From contig JAPJBO010000475.1 in assembly GCA_030068145.1 (NCBI GenBank), forward strand, positions 108,276-172,275: 64,000 nt of DNA. Direction: 5' to 3'. This DNA comes from Diplonema papillatum (taxonomy: Eukaryota > Euglenozoa > Diplonemea > Diplonemida > Diplonemidae). The notes beneath the pieces are model-generated. The model had not been told where the DNA came from. It did not search any database and worked only from the letters and a program-made list of their open reading frames with translations. Of the stretch, positions 12,252 to 23,827 are shown one piece after another. The translations under genes were made by a program, and so were the position numbers. How positions within the stretch are numbered: position 1 is the stretch's first letter; each line of letters starts with the position of its first letter.

Positions 12252-13116
12252 TCATTCCTTGGTCTTGCGTCCCTTGGTTCCGAGCTGGAGACCTCCGTAG
12301 TGCTTGCGCTGCTCGTCGTACGCGTCCAAGAAGCCGGAGTTGCACGAGTCCTGGATGCGCGCGAAAGTCGAGTTGTCTTCCGAGTTGACAGCGTCGAAAG
12401 CGGCACACGAGCACGTCTTCAGGTTGACAAGCTTGCCGAGGGCACTCTTGCCCTTCACGATGCAGTACGGCACACCCTGCGCCTTGCAAAGAGCCGGCAT
12501 CCACAACACGATCTCGATCGGGTCGACGTCGTGGGCGATCACCACCAGCTTGGCACGCTTCTCCTCAACCATTCTGGTCACCTGCTGGATCCCGTACTTG
12601 ATGCACGTCGGCTTCTTGCTCAGCGCCGCCTTCGGGTTTTCCTTCTTCTTCGCGGCCTCAGTCTTCAGGCGGGCGTCACGCGTCTTCTTGTCTTCCGGAC
12701 GGTACTTGGCCATCAGCTTGAAGAGCTCGCTCTTCGTGCCCTTGTCGAGGGTCAGGCGGAACATGTTCAAAGTGGGGGGAACCTGCAAGTGTTGTTCAGC
12801 AATGGAAACGCAAATTGAATCGCACGACTTCACCACCTTGACCAGTACACATGGAAAGTCACTCACGAACAGATCCCAGCAGTTGCACTTCGCATACCTT
12901 GAGGCGTCTCTCCAAAACTCTCTTCTGCCTCTGGCGGGTGACGTACTTCGGCCATCTGACGAACCTGGTCACATCACGCTTCGGCGGGAGGTCGTTACCG
13001 ATGGCGAAGTTCTTCGGGCGAGACACCAACAACGGGTCTTTGTCGGTTTCTTCGGTCTTCTTGTACGGCTTTCCCTTGCCGGTTTTGCTCTTCAGGGTTG
13101 GCTTTTCCTTGCCCAT
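12252..13116 (-). CDS. RPL7A: Ribosomal protein eL8 (L7A), copy 1
   Basis: There are two exons: 12898-13116 (73 codons) and 12252-12782, giving 249 aa. The donor is GTATGC and the acceptor is TTGCAG. The N-terminus is basic ([12 protein letters not shown]). The conserved block [20 protein letters not shown] leads to ERRLK at the splice, continuing [16 protein letters not shown]. The L7Ae RNA-binding fold spans about residues 134-210 and shows [19 protein letters not shown] and [17 protein letters not shown], as in eukaryotic eL8 of the large cytosolic subunit. Length fits the family (about 250-266 aa). This copy differs from the others at a few silent positions. It ends the tandem array, and its 3' flank is unlike that of copies 2 and 3. 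Confidence 0.97.
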
Positions 13117-13499
13117 TTTCGTTCCTTTCTAATTGACTGCTGGAAGGGAGAGGTTGTTGTTTCTCGTGCGACTAGTTTCATAACGAAACCACGTAAGTTC
13201 GGTTCTCACCACCCGGTTTGGTCTCATTTTCGCATGGCCAGTAGCTGGACCATCAACACACGAGCCTGGAAACTTCTTGGACCGGTTCGGCAACGAATGG
13301 GCTCGTTCCACCACTTCCAGACTTTTACCTCGACACAATGAGGTTCTTCGTTGTAAACTGACGAGGAGCCAAGATTCTGAATACAAATTCATTTTGCGCT
13401 GCAACCGGGGGTTTCAAGCACTCCCGTTGAGCCTGCCTCGCAGCATAACCCTTCTCACTTCAGCATTGCCAGAACCCGCTCGTTCAGCTGTTCGTGCTG
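13117..13499. other. 5' flank of eL8 copy 1, duplicated before copy 2
   Basis: This flank is almost identical to 16184-16566 upstream of copy 2, with only a few substitutions, so the duplicated unit includes the leader and probable promoter. Copies 3 and 4 have different 5' flanks beginning within about 20 bp of the start codon. No core promoter motif could be assigned. Confidence 0.6.
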
Positions 13500-15088
13500 G
13501 AACCCGGAGTTGAAGATTCCGGTTCAGCATGTTTGCCACAACCCCGAGTTACAATAACTACCGGTTCAGCTTTGTGTCACAACCCGGAGTAGAATAACTA
13601 CCGGTTCAGCGAGTTTGTGCCACAACCCGAAGTTGCAATAACTACCGGTTCAGCGAGTTTGTGCTGCAACCCGGAGTTGTAATAACTACCAGTTCAGCGA
13701 GTTTGTGCTGCAACCCGGAGTTGCAATAACTACCAGTTCACCGAGTTTGTGCTGCAACCCGGAGTTGTAATAACTACCGGTTCAGCGAGTTTGTGCTGCA
13801 ACCCGGAGTTGTAATAACTACCAGTTCAGCGAGTTTGTGCTACAACCCGGAGTTGCAATAACTACCAGTTCACCGAGTTTGTGCTGCAACCCGGAGTTGT
13901 AATAACTACCGGTTCAGCGAGTTTGTGCTGCAACCCGGAGTTGTAATAACTACCAGTTCAGCGAGTTTGTGCTACAACCCGGAGTTGCAATAACTACCAG
14001 TTCACCGAGTTTGTGCTGCAACCCGGAGTTGTAATAACTACCGGTTCAGCGAGTTTGTGCTGCAACCCGGAGTTGTAATAACTACCAGTTCAGCGAGTTT
14101 GTGCCACAACCCGGAGTTGCAATAACTACCGGTTCAGCGAGTTTGTGCTGCAACCCGGAGTTGTAATAACTACCGGTTCAGCGAGTTTGTGCTGCAACCC
14201 GGAGTTGTAATAACTACCAGTTCAGCGAGTTTGTGCTACAACCCGGAGTTGCAATAACTACCGGTTCAGCGAGTTTGTGCTGCAACCCGGAGTTGTAATA
14301 ACTACCGGTTCAGCGAGTTTGTGCCACAACCCGGAGTTGCGGTTCAGCGTGTGTGTTTTTGCCACAACCCGGAGTTACAATAATACCGGTTCAGCGAGTT
14401 TGTGCTACAACCCGGAGTTGTAATAACTACCAGTTCAGCGAGTTTGTGCCACAACCCGGAGTTGCAATAACTACCGGTTCAGCATGGTTTGTGCCACAAC
14501 CCGGTGTTGTATCAACAACCGGTTCAGCGACTTTGTGCCGCAACCCGGAGTTGCAATAACTACCGGTTCAGCGAGTTTGTGCTGCAACCCGGAGTTGTAA
14601 TAACTACCAGTTCAGCGAGTTTGTGCTACAACCCGGAGTTGCAATAACTACCGGTTCAGCGAGTTTGTGCTGCAACCCGGAGTTGCAATAACTACCGGTT
14701 CAGCGAGTTTGTGCTGCAACCCGGAGTTGCAATAACTACCGGTTCAGCGAGTTTGTGCTGCAACCCGGAGTTGTAATAACTACCGGTTCAGCGAGTTTGT
14801 GCTGCAACCCGGAGTTGTAATAACTACCAGTTCAGCGAGTTTGTGCTACAACCCGGAGTTGCAATAACTACCGGTTCAGCGAGTTTGTGCTGCAACCCGG
14901 AGTTGTAATAACTACCGGTTCAGCGAGTTTGTGCCACAACCCGGAGTTGCGGTTCAGCGTGTGTGTTTTTGCCACAACCCGGAGTTACAATAACTACCGG
15001 TTCAGCGAGTTTGTGCTACAACCCGGAGTTGCAATAACGACCGGCTCAGCAAGTTTGAGCCAGTTGCAATAATTCTACCGGTTCAGCA
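13500..15088 (+). repeat. 44-bp minisatellite array 1 (about 36 units)
   Basis: Head-to-tail units of 44 bp have the core CAACCCGGAGTTGYAATAAC, then TACCRGTTCAGCGAGTTTGT. Variants (CAGTTCACCG, CATGGTTTGTGCC, ATCAACAACC) recur in the same order, which indicates that blocks of several units were duplicated together. The array lies 5' of eL8 copy 1 and 3' of copy 2. Confidence 0.95.
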
Positions 15089-15318
15089 TTGAAGGGGAGG
15101 GGGCGCAAGGGGGAGCTCTTGTATGTTTCGTTCGTTCGTCGTCCGACTTGATGAACACAGGCGTTGATCGGCAAGAAACGCTGTTGGTTGATGAGGCGGC
15201 ACAGGAAGACGAGACGTGGGGCTGGAAAAGGGATCTCTGTTGAGGAACACTTTAATATCACTTTTCTCGGCTGACGTCGCTGCCCGTTTCGGATGGCAAA
15301 CTGTTGACATCATCCGGC
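15089..15318. repeat. Spacer 3' of eL8 copy 2, duplicated 3' of copy 3
   Basis: This 230-bp segment is the same as 19606-19835. It includes the end of the minisatellite and the run up to the eL8 stop codon. It probably supplies the 3' untranslated region and poly(A) signals of copies 2 and 3. The equivalent flank of copy 4 is only partly similar. Confidence 0.8.
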
Positions 15319-16183
15319 TCATTCCTTGGTCTTGCGTCCCTTGGTTCCGAGCTGGAGACCTCCGTAGTGCTTGCGCTGCTCGTCGTACGCGTCCAAGAAG
15401 CCGGAGTTGCACGAGTCCTGGATGCGCGCGAAAGTTGAGTTGTCTTCCGAGTTGACAGCGTCGAAAGCGGCACACGAGCACGTCTTCAGGTTGACAAGCT
15501 TGCCGAGGGCACTCTTGCCCTTCACGATGCAGTACGGCACACCCTGCGCCTTGCAAAGAGCCGGCATCCACAACACGATCTCGATCGGGTCGACGTCGTG
15601 GGCGATCACCACCAGCTTGGCACGCTTCTCCTCAACCATTCTGGTCACCTGCTGGATCCCGTACTTGATGCACGTCGGCTTCTTGCTCAGCGCCGCCTTC
15701 GGGTTTTCCTTCTTCTTCGCGGCCTCAGTCTTCAGGCGGGCGTCACGCGTCTTCTTGTCTTCCGGACGGTACTTGGCCATCAGCTTGAAGAGCTCGCTCT
15801 TCGTGCCCTTGTCGAGGGTCAGGCGGAACATGTTCAAAGTGGGGGGAACCTGCAAGTGTTGTTCAGCAATGGAAACGCAAATTGAATCGCACGACTTCAC
15901 CACCTTGACCAGTACACATGGAAAGTCACTCACGAACAGATCCCAGCAGTTGCACTTCGCATACCTTGAGGCGTCTCTCCAAAACTCTCTTCTGCCTCTG
16001 GCGGGTGACGTACTTCGGCCATCTGACGAACCTGGTCACATCACGCTTCGGCGGGAGGTCGTTACCGATGGCGAAGTTCTTCGGGCGAGACACCAACAAA
16101 GGGTCCTTGTCGGTTTCTTCGGTCTTCTTGTACGGCTTTCCCTTGCCGGTTTTGCTCTTCAGGGTTGGCTTTTCCTTGCCCAT
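15319..16183 (-). CDS. RPL7A: Ribosomal protein eL8 (L7A), copy 2
   Basis: Exons are 15965-16183 and 15319-15849. The protein of 249 aa is identical to copy 1 as far as can be read, and the 115-bp intron is also conserved, which suggests very recent duplication or continuing gene conversion. The unit carrying this copy and copy 1 is offset by exactly 3,067 bp. Both the 5' flank (to about 16566) and the minisatellite are shared. Confidence 0.97.
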
Positions 16184-16566
16184 TTTCGTTCCTTTCTAAT
16201 TGACTGCTGGAAGGGAGAGGTTGTTGTTTCTCGTGCGACTAGTTTCATAACGAAACCGCGTAAATTCAGTTCTCACCACCCGGTTTGGTCTCATTTTCGC
16301 ATGGCCAGTAGCTGGACCATCAACACACGAGCCTGGAAACTTCTTGGACCGGTTCGGCAACGAATGGGCTCGTTCCACCACTTCCAGATTTTTACCTCGA
16401 CACAATGAGGTTCTTCGTTGTAAACTGACGAGGAGCCAAGATTCTGAATACAAATTCATTTTGCGCTGCAACCGGGGGTTTCAAGCACTCCCGTTGAGCC
16501 TGCCTCGCAGCATAACCCTTCTCACTTCAGCATTGCCAGAACCCGCTCGTTCAGCTGTTCGTGCTG

Positions 16567-19500
16567 GAACCCGGAGTTGAAGATTCCGGTTCAGCATGTT
16601 TGCCACAACCCCGAGTTACAATAACTACCGGTTCAGCTTTGTGTCACAACCCGGAGTAGAATAACTACCGGTTCAGCGAGTTTGTGCCACAACCCGGAGT
16701 TGCAATAACTACCGGTTCAGCGAGTTTGTGCTGCAACCCGGAGTTGTAATAACTACCGGTTCAGCGAGTTTGTGCCACAACCCGGAGTTGCAATAACTAC
16801 CGGTTCAGCGAGTTTGTGCCACAACCCGGAGTTGCAATAACTACCGGTTCAGCATGGTTTGTGCCACAACCCGGTGTTGTATCAACAACCGGTTCAGCGA
16901 CTTTGTGCCGCAACCCGGAGTTGCAATAACTACCAGTTCAGCGAGTTTGTGCCACAACCCGGAGTTGCAATAACTACCGGTTCAGCGAGTTTGTGCCACA
17001 ACCCGGAGTTGCAATAACTACCGGTTCAGCATGGTTTGTGCCACAACCCGGAGTTGCAATAACTACCGGTTCAGCATGGTTTGTGCTACAACCCGGTGTT
17101 GTATCAACAACCGGTTCAGCGACTTTGTGCCGCAACCCGGAGTTGCAATAACTACCGGTTCAGCGAGTTTGTGCTGCAACCCGGAGTTGTAATAACTACC
17201 AGTTCAGCGAGTTTGTGCCACAACCCGGAGTTGCAATAACTACCGGTTCAGCGAGTTTGTGCTGCAACCCGGAGTTGTAATAACTACCGGTTCAGCGAGT
17301 TTGTGCTACAACCCGGAGTTGCAATAACTACCGGTTCAGCATGGTTTGTGCTACAACCCGGTGTTGTATCAACAACCGGTTCAGCGACTTTGTGCCGCAA
17401 CCCGGAGTTGCAATAACTACCGGTTCAGCGAGTTTGTGCTGCAACCCGGAGTTGTAATAACTACCAGTTCAGCGAGTTTGTGCTACAACCCGGAGTTGCA
17501 ATAACTACCGGTTCAGCGCGTTTGTGCTGCAACCCGGAGTTGTAATAACTACCAGTTCACCGAGTTTGTGCCACAACCCGGAGTTGCAACAACTACCGGT
17601 TCAGCATGGTTTGTGCCACAACCCGGTGTTGTATCAACAACTGGTTCAGCGACTTTGTGCCGCAACCCGGAGTTGCAATAACTACCGGTTCAGCGAGTTT
17701 GTGCTACAACCCGGAGTTGCAATAACTACCGGTTCACCGAGTTTGTGCTGCAACCCGGAGTTGTAATAACTACCGGTTCAGCGAGTTTGTGCTACAACCC
17801 GGAGTTGCAATAACTACCGGTTCAGCATGGTTTGTGCTACAACCCGGTGTTGTATCAACAACCGGTTCAGCGACTTTGTGCCGCAACCCGGAGTTGCAAT
17901 AACTACCGGTTCAGCGAGTTTGTGCTGCAACCCGGAGTTGTAATAACTACCAGTTCAGCGAGTTTGTGCTACAACCCGGAGTTGCAACAACTACCAGTTC
18001 ACCGAGTTTGTGCCACAACCCGGAGTTGCAACAACTACCGGTTCAGCATGGTTTGTGCCACAACCCGGTGTTGTATCAACAACTGGTTCAGCGACTTTGT
18101 GCCGCAACCCGGAGTTGCAATAACTACCGGTTCAGCGAGTTTGTGCTACAACCCGGAGTTGCAATAACTACCAGTTCACCGAGTTTGTGCCACAACCCGG
18201 AGTTGCAACAACTACCGGTTCAGCATGGTTTGTGCCACAACCCGGTGTTGTATCAACAACTGGTTCAGCGACTTTGTGCCGCAACCCGGAGTTGCAATAA
18301 CTACCGGTTCAGCGAGTTTGTGCTACAACCCGGAGTTGCAATAACTACCGGTTCACCGAGTTTGTGCTGCAACCCGACTACCGGTTCAGCGAGTTTGTGC
18401 TACAACCCGGAGTTGCAATAACTACCGGTTCAGCATGGTTTGTGCTACAACCCGGTGTTGTATCAACAACCGGTTCAGCGACTTTGTGCCGCAACCCGGA
18501 GTTGCAATAACTACCGGTTCAGCGAGTTTGTGCTGCAACCCGGAGTTGTAATAACTACCAGTTCAGCGAGTTTGTGCCACAACCCGGAGTTGCAATAACT
18601 ACCGGTTCAGCATGGTTTGTGCCACAACCCGGTGTTGTATCAACAACCGGTTCAGCGACTTTGTGCCGCAACCCGGAGTTGCAATAACTACCGGTTCAGC
18701 GAGTTTGTGCTGCAACCCGGAGTTGTAATAACTACCAGTTCAGCGAGTTTGTGCTACAACCCGGAGTTGCAATAACTACCGGTTCAGCGAGTTTGTGCCA
18801 CAACCCGGAGTTGCAATAACTACCGGTTCAGCATGGTTTGTGCCACAACCCGGTGTTGTATCAACAACCGGTTCAGCAACTTTGTGCCGCAACCCGGAGT
18901 TGCAATAACTACCGGTTCAGCGAGTTTGTGCTGCAACCCGGAGTTGTAATAACTACCAGTTCAGCGAGTTTGTGCCACAACCCGGAGTTGCAATAACTAC
19001 CGGTTCAGCGAGTTTGTGCCACAACCCGGAGTTGCAATAACTACCGGTTCAGCATGGTTTGTGCCACAACCCGGTGTTGTATCAACAACCGGTTCAGCGA
19101 CTTTGTGCCGCAACCCGGAGTTGCAATAACTACCGGTTCAGCGAGTTTGTGCTGCAACCCGGAGTTGTAATAACTACCAGTTCAGCGAGTTTGTGCCACA
19201 ACCCGGAGTTGCAATAACTACCGGTTCAGCATGGTTTGTGCCACAACCCGGTGTTGTATCAACAACCGGTTCAGCGACTTTGTGCCGCAACCCGGAGTTG
19301 CGGTTCAGCGTGTGTGTTTTTGCCACAACCCGGAGTTACAATGACTACCGGTTCAGCGAGTTTGTGCTGCAACCCGGAGTTGCAATAACTACCGGTTCAG
19401 CGAGTTTGTGCTGCAACCCGGAGTTGTAATAACTACCGGTTCAGCGAGTTTGTGAACCCGGAGTTGCGGTTCAGCGTGTGTGTTTTTGCCACAACCCGGA

Positions 19501-19605
19501 GTTACAATAACTACCGGTTCAGCGAGTTTGTGCTACAACCCGGAGTTGCAATAACGACCGGCTCAGCAAGTTTGAGCCAGTTGCAATAATTCTACCGGTT
19601 CAGCA
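16567..19605 (+). repeat. 44-bp minisatellite array 2 (about 69 units)
   Basis: The same 44-bp family as at 13500. This is the longest array and is richest in the higher-order block containing CATGGTTTGTGCCACAACCC followed by GTGTTGTATCAACAACCGG. A few units are shortened (for example near 18370, 19300 and 19455). It separates eL8 copy 2 (5' side of that gene) from copy 3 (3' side). Confidence 0.95.
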
Positions 19606-19835
19606 TTGAAGGGGAGGGGGCGCAAGGGGGAGCTCTTGTATGTTTCGTTCGTTCGTCGTCCGACTTGATGAACACAGGCGTTGATCGGCAAGAAACGCTG
19701 TTGGTTGATGAGGCGGCACAGGAAGACGAGACGTGGGGCTGGAAAAGGGATCTCTGTTGAGGAACACTTTAATATCACTTTTCTCGGCTGACGTCGCTGC
19801 CCGTTTCGGATGGCAAACTGTTGACATCATCCGGC
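19606..19835. repeat. Spacer 3' of eL8 copy 3
   Basis: Identical to the spacer at 15089-15318, so copies 2 and 3 were duplicated with their 3' flank. Confidence 0.8.
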
Positions 19836-20700
19836 TCATTCCTTGGTCTTGCGTCCCTTGGTTCCGAGCTGGAGACCTCCGTAGTGCTTGCGCTGCTCGT
19901 CGTACGCGTCCAAGAAGCCGGAGTTGCACGAGTCCTGGATGCGCGCGAAAGTTGAGTTGTCTTCCGAGTTGACAGCGTCGAAAGCGGCACACGAGCACGT
20001 CTTCAGGTTGACAAGCTTGCCGAGGGCACTCTTGCCCTTCACGATGCAGTACGGCACACCCTGCGCCTTGCAAAGAGCCGGCATCCACAACACGATCTCG
20101 ATCGGGTCGACGTCGTGGGCGATCACCACCAGCTTGGCACGCTTCTCCTCAACCATTCTGGTCACCTGCTGGATCCCGTACTTGATGCACGTCGGCTTCT
20201 TGCTCAGCGCCGCCTTCGGGTTTTCCTTCTTCTTCGCGGCCTCAGTCTTCAGGCGGGCGTCACGCGTCTTCTTGTCTTCCGGACGGTACTTGGCCATCAG
20301 CTTGAAGAGCTCGCTCTTCGTGCCCTTGTCGAGGGTCAGGCGGAACATGTTCAAAGTGGGGGGAACCTGCAAGTGTTGTTCAGCAATGGAAACGCAAATT
20401 GAATCGCACGACTTCACCACCTTGACCAGTACACATGGAAAGTCACTCACGAACAGATCCCAGCAGTTGCACTTCGCATACCTTGAGGCGTCTCTCCAAA
20501 ACTCTCTTCTGCCTCTGGCGGGTGACGTACTTCGGCCATCTGACGAACCTGGTCACATCACGCTTCGGCGGGAGGTCGTTACCGATGGCGAAGTTCTTCG
20601 GGCGAGACACCAACAAAGGGTCCTTGTCGGTTTCTTCGGTCTTCTTGTACGGCTTTCCCTTGCCGGTTTTGCTCTTCAGGGTTGGCTTTTCCTTGCCCAT
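19836..20700 (-). CDS. RPL7A: Ribosomal protein eL8 (L7A), copy 3
   Basis: Exons are 20482-20700 and 19836-20366, with the same intron and protein as the other copies. The 5' flank diverges from copies 1 and 2 about ten bases upstream of the ATG. This copy therefore has its own leader, with a possible extra splice donor (GTATGA) near 20767. That makes it a candidate for separate regulation although the protein is the same. Confidence 0.96.
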
Positions 20701-20930
20701 CTTATTTTCTTTCTCTTCGTGGCTGCTGGAAGGGAGAGGTTGATATTGCCTCTCCTGTGTCGCAAAAGCTCATACCTTGTGGCGAGGTCAGCACGGGTCT
20801 GCTGAGCTTGTGAAGTCCGATTTCGCAGCCGGTTCAGCTCCTTCGCCGTGAAATGACGGAATGCGAATAATACAGGTTTTCTGCAGGGAGCCGACACAGC
20901 GCTGGGATGGCACTGGGACGGTCCTTGTAT

Positions 20931-21140
20931 GCTACAGCCCGGAGTTGCAATATAACTGCCGCTTCAGCGCTTGTGCTACAACCCGGAGTTCATTAACTAC
21001 CGGTTCAGCAGGTTTGTATGCCACAACCCGGAGTTGTAACAACTACCGGTTCAGCACCTCTGCCACAACCCGGAGTTATAGCAACTACCGGTTCAGCACA
21101 TGTGCCACAACCCGGAGTGCAAGAACTACCGGTTCAGCAT
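20931..21140 (+). repeat. 44-bp minisatellite array 3, short and degenerate
   Basis: About five diverged units with the core ACCCGGAGTT...ACCGGTTCAGC lie between eL8 copies 3 and 4. Lower identity than arrays 1 and 2 suggests an older or less homogenised remnant. Confidence 0.85.
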
Positions 21141-21369
21141 AAAAAGGATTGGCGAAAGCTCTGGAAGTTTTCCTCGTCCGGCTTGATGAAGACAGGCTGT
21201 TGATCGGCAAGAAACGCTGTTGGTTTGTGTCGGGGAGAAACGAGGCGAACGGAACGGAAAGGGGGGAGCGCTCCCAGTAGGGGATCGCTCGTTCTGACTG
21301 GTCGAATCTGCCTTCAACACAGTCTACAGTGACTTGCCCGTTTCGGCGCGACTACGATAGCAACACAGC

Positions 21370-22234
21370 TCATTCCTTGGTCTTGCGTCCCTTGGTTCCG
21401 AGCTGGAGACCTCCGTAGTGCTTGCGCTGCTCGTCGTACGCGTCCAAGAAGCCGGAGTTGCACGAGTCCTGGATGCGCGCGAAAGTTGAGTTGTCTTCCG
21501 AGTTGACAGCGTCGAAAGCGGCACACGAGCACGTCTTCAGGTTGACAAGCTTGCCGAGGGCACTCTTGCCCTTCACGATGCAGTACGGCACACCCTGCGC
21601 CTTGCAAAGAGCCGGCATCCACAACACGATCTCGATCGGGTCGACGTCGTGGGCGATCACCACCAGCTTGGCACGCTTCTCCTCAACCATTCTGGTCACC
21701 TGCTGGATCCCGTACTTGATGCACGTCGGCTTCTTGCTCAGCGCCGCCTTCGGGTTTTCCTTCTTCTTCGCGGCCTCAGTCTTCAGGCGGGCGTCACGCG
21801 TCTTCTTGTCTTCCGGACGGTACTTGGCCATCAGCTTGAAGAGCTCGCTCTTCGTGCCCTTGTCGAGGGTCAGGCGGAACATGTTCAAAGTGGGGGGAAC
21901 CTGCAAGTGTTGTTCAGCAATGGAAACGCAAATGGAATCGCACGACTTCACCACCTTGACCAGTACACATGGAAAGTCACTCACGAACAGATCCCAGCAG
22001 TTGCACTTCGCATACCTTGAGGCGTCTCTCCAAAACTCTCTTCTGCCTCTGGCGGGTGACGTACTTCGGCCATCTGACGAACCTGGTCACATCACGCTTC
22101 GGCGGGAGGTCGTTACCGATGGCGAAGTTCTTCGGGCGAGACACCAACAAAGGGTCCTTGTCGGTTTCTTCGGTCTTCTTGTACGGCTTTCCCTTGCCGG
22201 TTTTGCTCTTCAGGGTTGGCTTTTCTTTGCCCAT
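21370..22234 (-). CDS. RPL7A: Ribosomal protein eL8 (L7A), copy 4
   Basis: Exons are 22016-22234 and 21370-21900. The protein is the same as in copies 1-3, with one intron substitution (GATTCC where the others have GATTCA) and silent changes. It is the 5'-most copy on the minus strand. It has a unique upstream region without the minisatellite, so it may be the ancestral gene from which the array grew. Confidence 0.96.
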
Positions 22235-22797
22235 TTTGTTTCCTTCCCCTTCTTGACAGCTATGATGGGGGGATTGTTGCGTTAGAGTTTAGGTAGCTTA
22301 CCGAACCAAATCTCACGTGGGCGCCACAGCAGAGCATCCGGTGCTTGAAAGCCGTGCAGATTGAGAAGTGTCCCCCGTGCATCGAGTTTGGAGTCCTCGG
22401 TCCCGGACCGTCGGATCTAGCCCTTTATGGTGTTCGGTGAGGTCCCTGGCTGCAGAGATTTAGCTCCAGTTCGAAAATCCGAAAGAGTGTGCAGGAATGA
22501 AAATGTCGAGACGTATACCCATTTCCAAGCGGGGGGAAGAGTGGGTCTCCGGATGCGGCGGGGAATGTGTTGTCGATGACAACCTCAGGTGCGCTCGCTT
22601 CTTCACGAAATGGATGTTGTTTTGTAAGGAGAATGCGGGTTCCACAAGTTCAAACGTTTCTAATCCGACACGTATCGTGCGATGGAGTAAGTTACAGGGG
22701 CTTCTGGTGTTGCCTCTACGTCGTGTGGAACTTTGCGAACAGTGATAAGTGACTGGTTCTGTAATTCGCAGGACGGATGCTGTAGTAGCGAGCCGTG
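22235..22797. other. Intergenic, no feature seen
   Basis: This is the 5' flank of eL8 copy 4 and the 3' flank of the TAF7-like gene. Short open frames here have no domain support. Confidence 0.5.
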
Positions 22798-23316
22798 TTA
22801 ACGGGCAACTGAGCGAAAGGTCACATCTGCGTCCGCTTCTTCTTTCGTGAGTTCCAGCCACGCAGCTTCATCGAGAAGCTGTTCGATTTCTTCGGGCGAG
22901 GGCGCCACCGATGCGGCGAGGTGTGCGAAGTGATCCCGAATGTTTCGCGTCGGAGGCGTCAGCCCATGGAGGTACTTCTTGGGCAGCATCTCAACCTCCA
23001 TCGTGGCGAGGCTGCTTCCACCAACGACGTCGGGTTGGGAGGCAACGATAATTGCTTTGTTCACACTCGCCGCCTTGACGTGCACTTCACTGTCGACGGC
23101 TGCATATGCGTCGGACGGTGTTGGTAGTTCCACGACTTTGCAACGATAAGACCGGTTCCCGACGGCCAACCAACCAAGCTCCCCGTCATCTTTGTTCCGC
23201 TCGAACCGGAGTGATAAGTCAAGCGAGCCCTTCTGCATCATTAGGGTAACCTGATCTGCGACGTCCTGCGACAAAAACCGTAGCATCGTGCAGACTTCGC
23301 CAGGGATGGCTTCCAT
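22798..23316 (-). CDS. TAF7: TFIID subunit 7 (TAF7-like)
   Basis: The frame encodes 172 aa from the ATG of MEAIPGEVCTMLRF. It has the layout of the TAF7/TAFII55 N-terminal domain: a first strand (TMLRFLSQDVADQV), a short helix (MMQKGSLDL), then YRCKVVELPTPSDAYAAVDS (compare the conserved AKLVDLP block with ES/DK residues), VNKAIIVASQ, and the diagnostic HGLTPPTRNIRDHF, corresponding to the HGLTPPM-N-R motif of TAF7. TAF7 is part of TFIID in RNA polymerase II initiation. The frame stays open further upstream to 23481, but that stretch looks non-coding, so the internal ATG was chosen; an upstream exon is possible. The protein is short compared with animal TAF7 (about 350 aa), as in many protists. 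Confidence 0.75.
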   Translation of the reverse strand: MEAIPGEVCTMLRFLSQDVADQVTLMMQKGSLDLSLRFERNKDDGELGWLAVGNRSYRCKVVELPTPSDAYAAVDSEVHVKAASVNKAIIVASQPDVVGGSSLATMEVEMLPKKYLHGLTPPTRNIRDHFAHLAASVAPSPEEIEQLLDEAAWLELTKEEADADVTFRSVAR

Positions 23317-23827
23317 TGCACGTCCCCGTCCGAAAACCCTCCTGCCATCCTGGAAGGCGATGCAATAGTCTTTCAAATCTCTGACTCGCAGAACAGTGCT
23401 CTCTCTCACACGCACGCTCGAAAATGAAAAAAAGCAGGTGGGTACACATCTATTCACTGAGTGAGCGCCTAGCAAGGGCACGAGTGTAGATTGCGGAGAA
23501 TGGGAGGAGGGGGGTACAGCACATTACAACACGAGCCGGGGGAGGCAGCCCAAGCACGGGGATGAAGGGCGGATGAAGGAGGCGGGCCCTTTTTACTCCT
23601 TCGGGAACTTTGGTACCTATTGTTCACGAAAGGATGGTAGCACGCTTGAACGGAGGCATGCTTGATGACTTGATTGACTGTTTTCTTTGTGTTTGCGATC
23701 GCTCGTTGTCAGTACAAATACGTGGTAGGCCACAGGAGCTACTGTTTGTAGACGCTGGAAGAGTGTTGGATGATCGCATCGTTTCACGATCCACGCGAGC
23801 GAGTGAGCTCTGAAGCTCCTGCACTGC

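Noticed and set aside
12304-13341. Long plus-strand frames (about 305-345 codons) opposite each eL8 copy
   Set aside because: They are antisense to the eL8 exons, are repeated only because the gene is repeated, and have no domain. The codon pattern belongs to the minus strand.
13500-19605. CRISPR-like regular repeats
   Set aside because: Units are directly adjacent with no unique spacers, in a eukaryotic gene array; this is a minisatellite.
20700-22260. Trans-spliced leader or its relic upstream of eL8
   Set aside because: The dinofl­agellate-type leader core (CCGTAGCCATTTTGGCTCAAG-like) was looked for upstream of the eL8 copies by eye and not seen.
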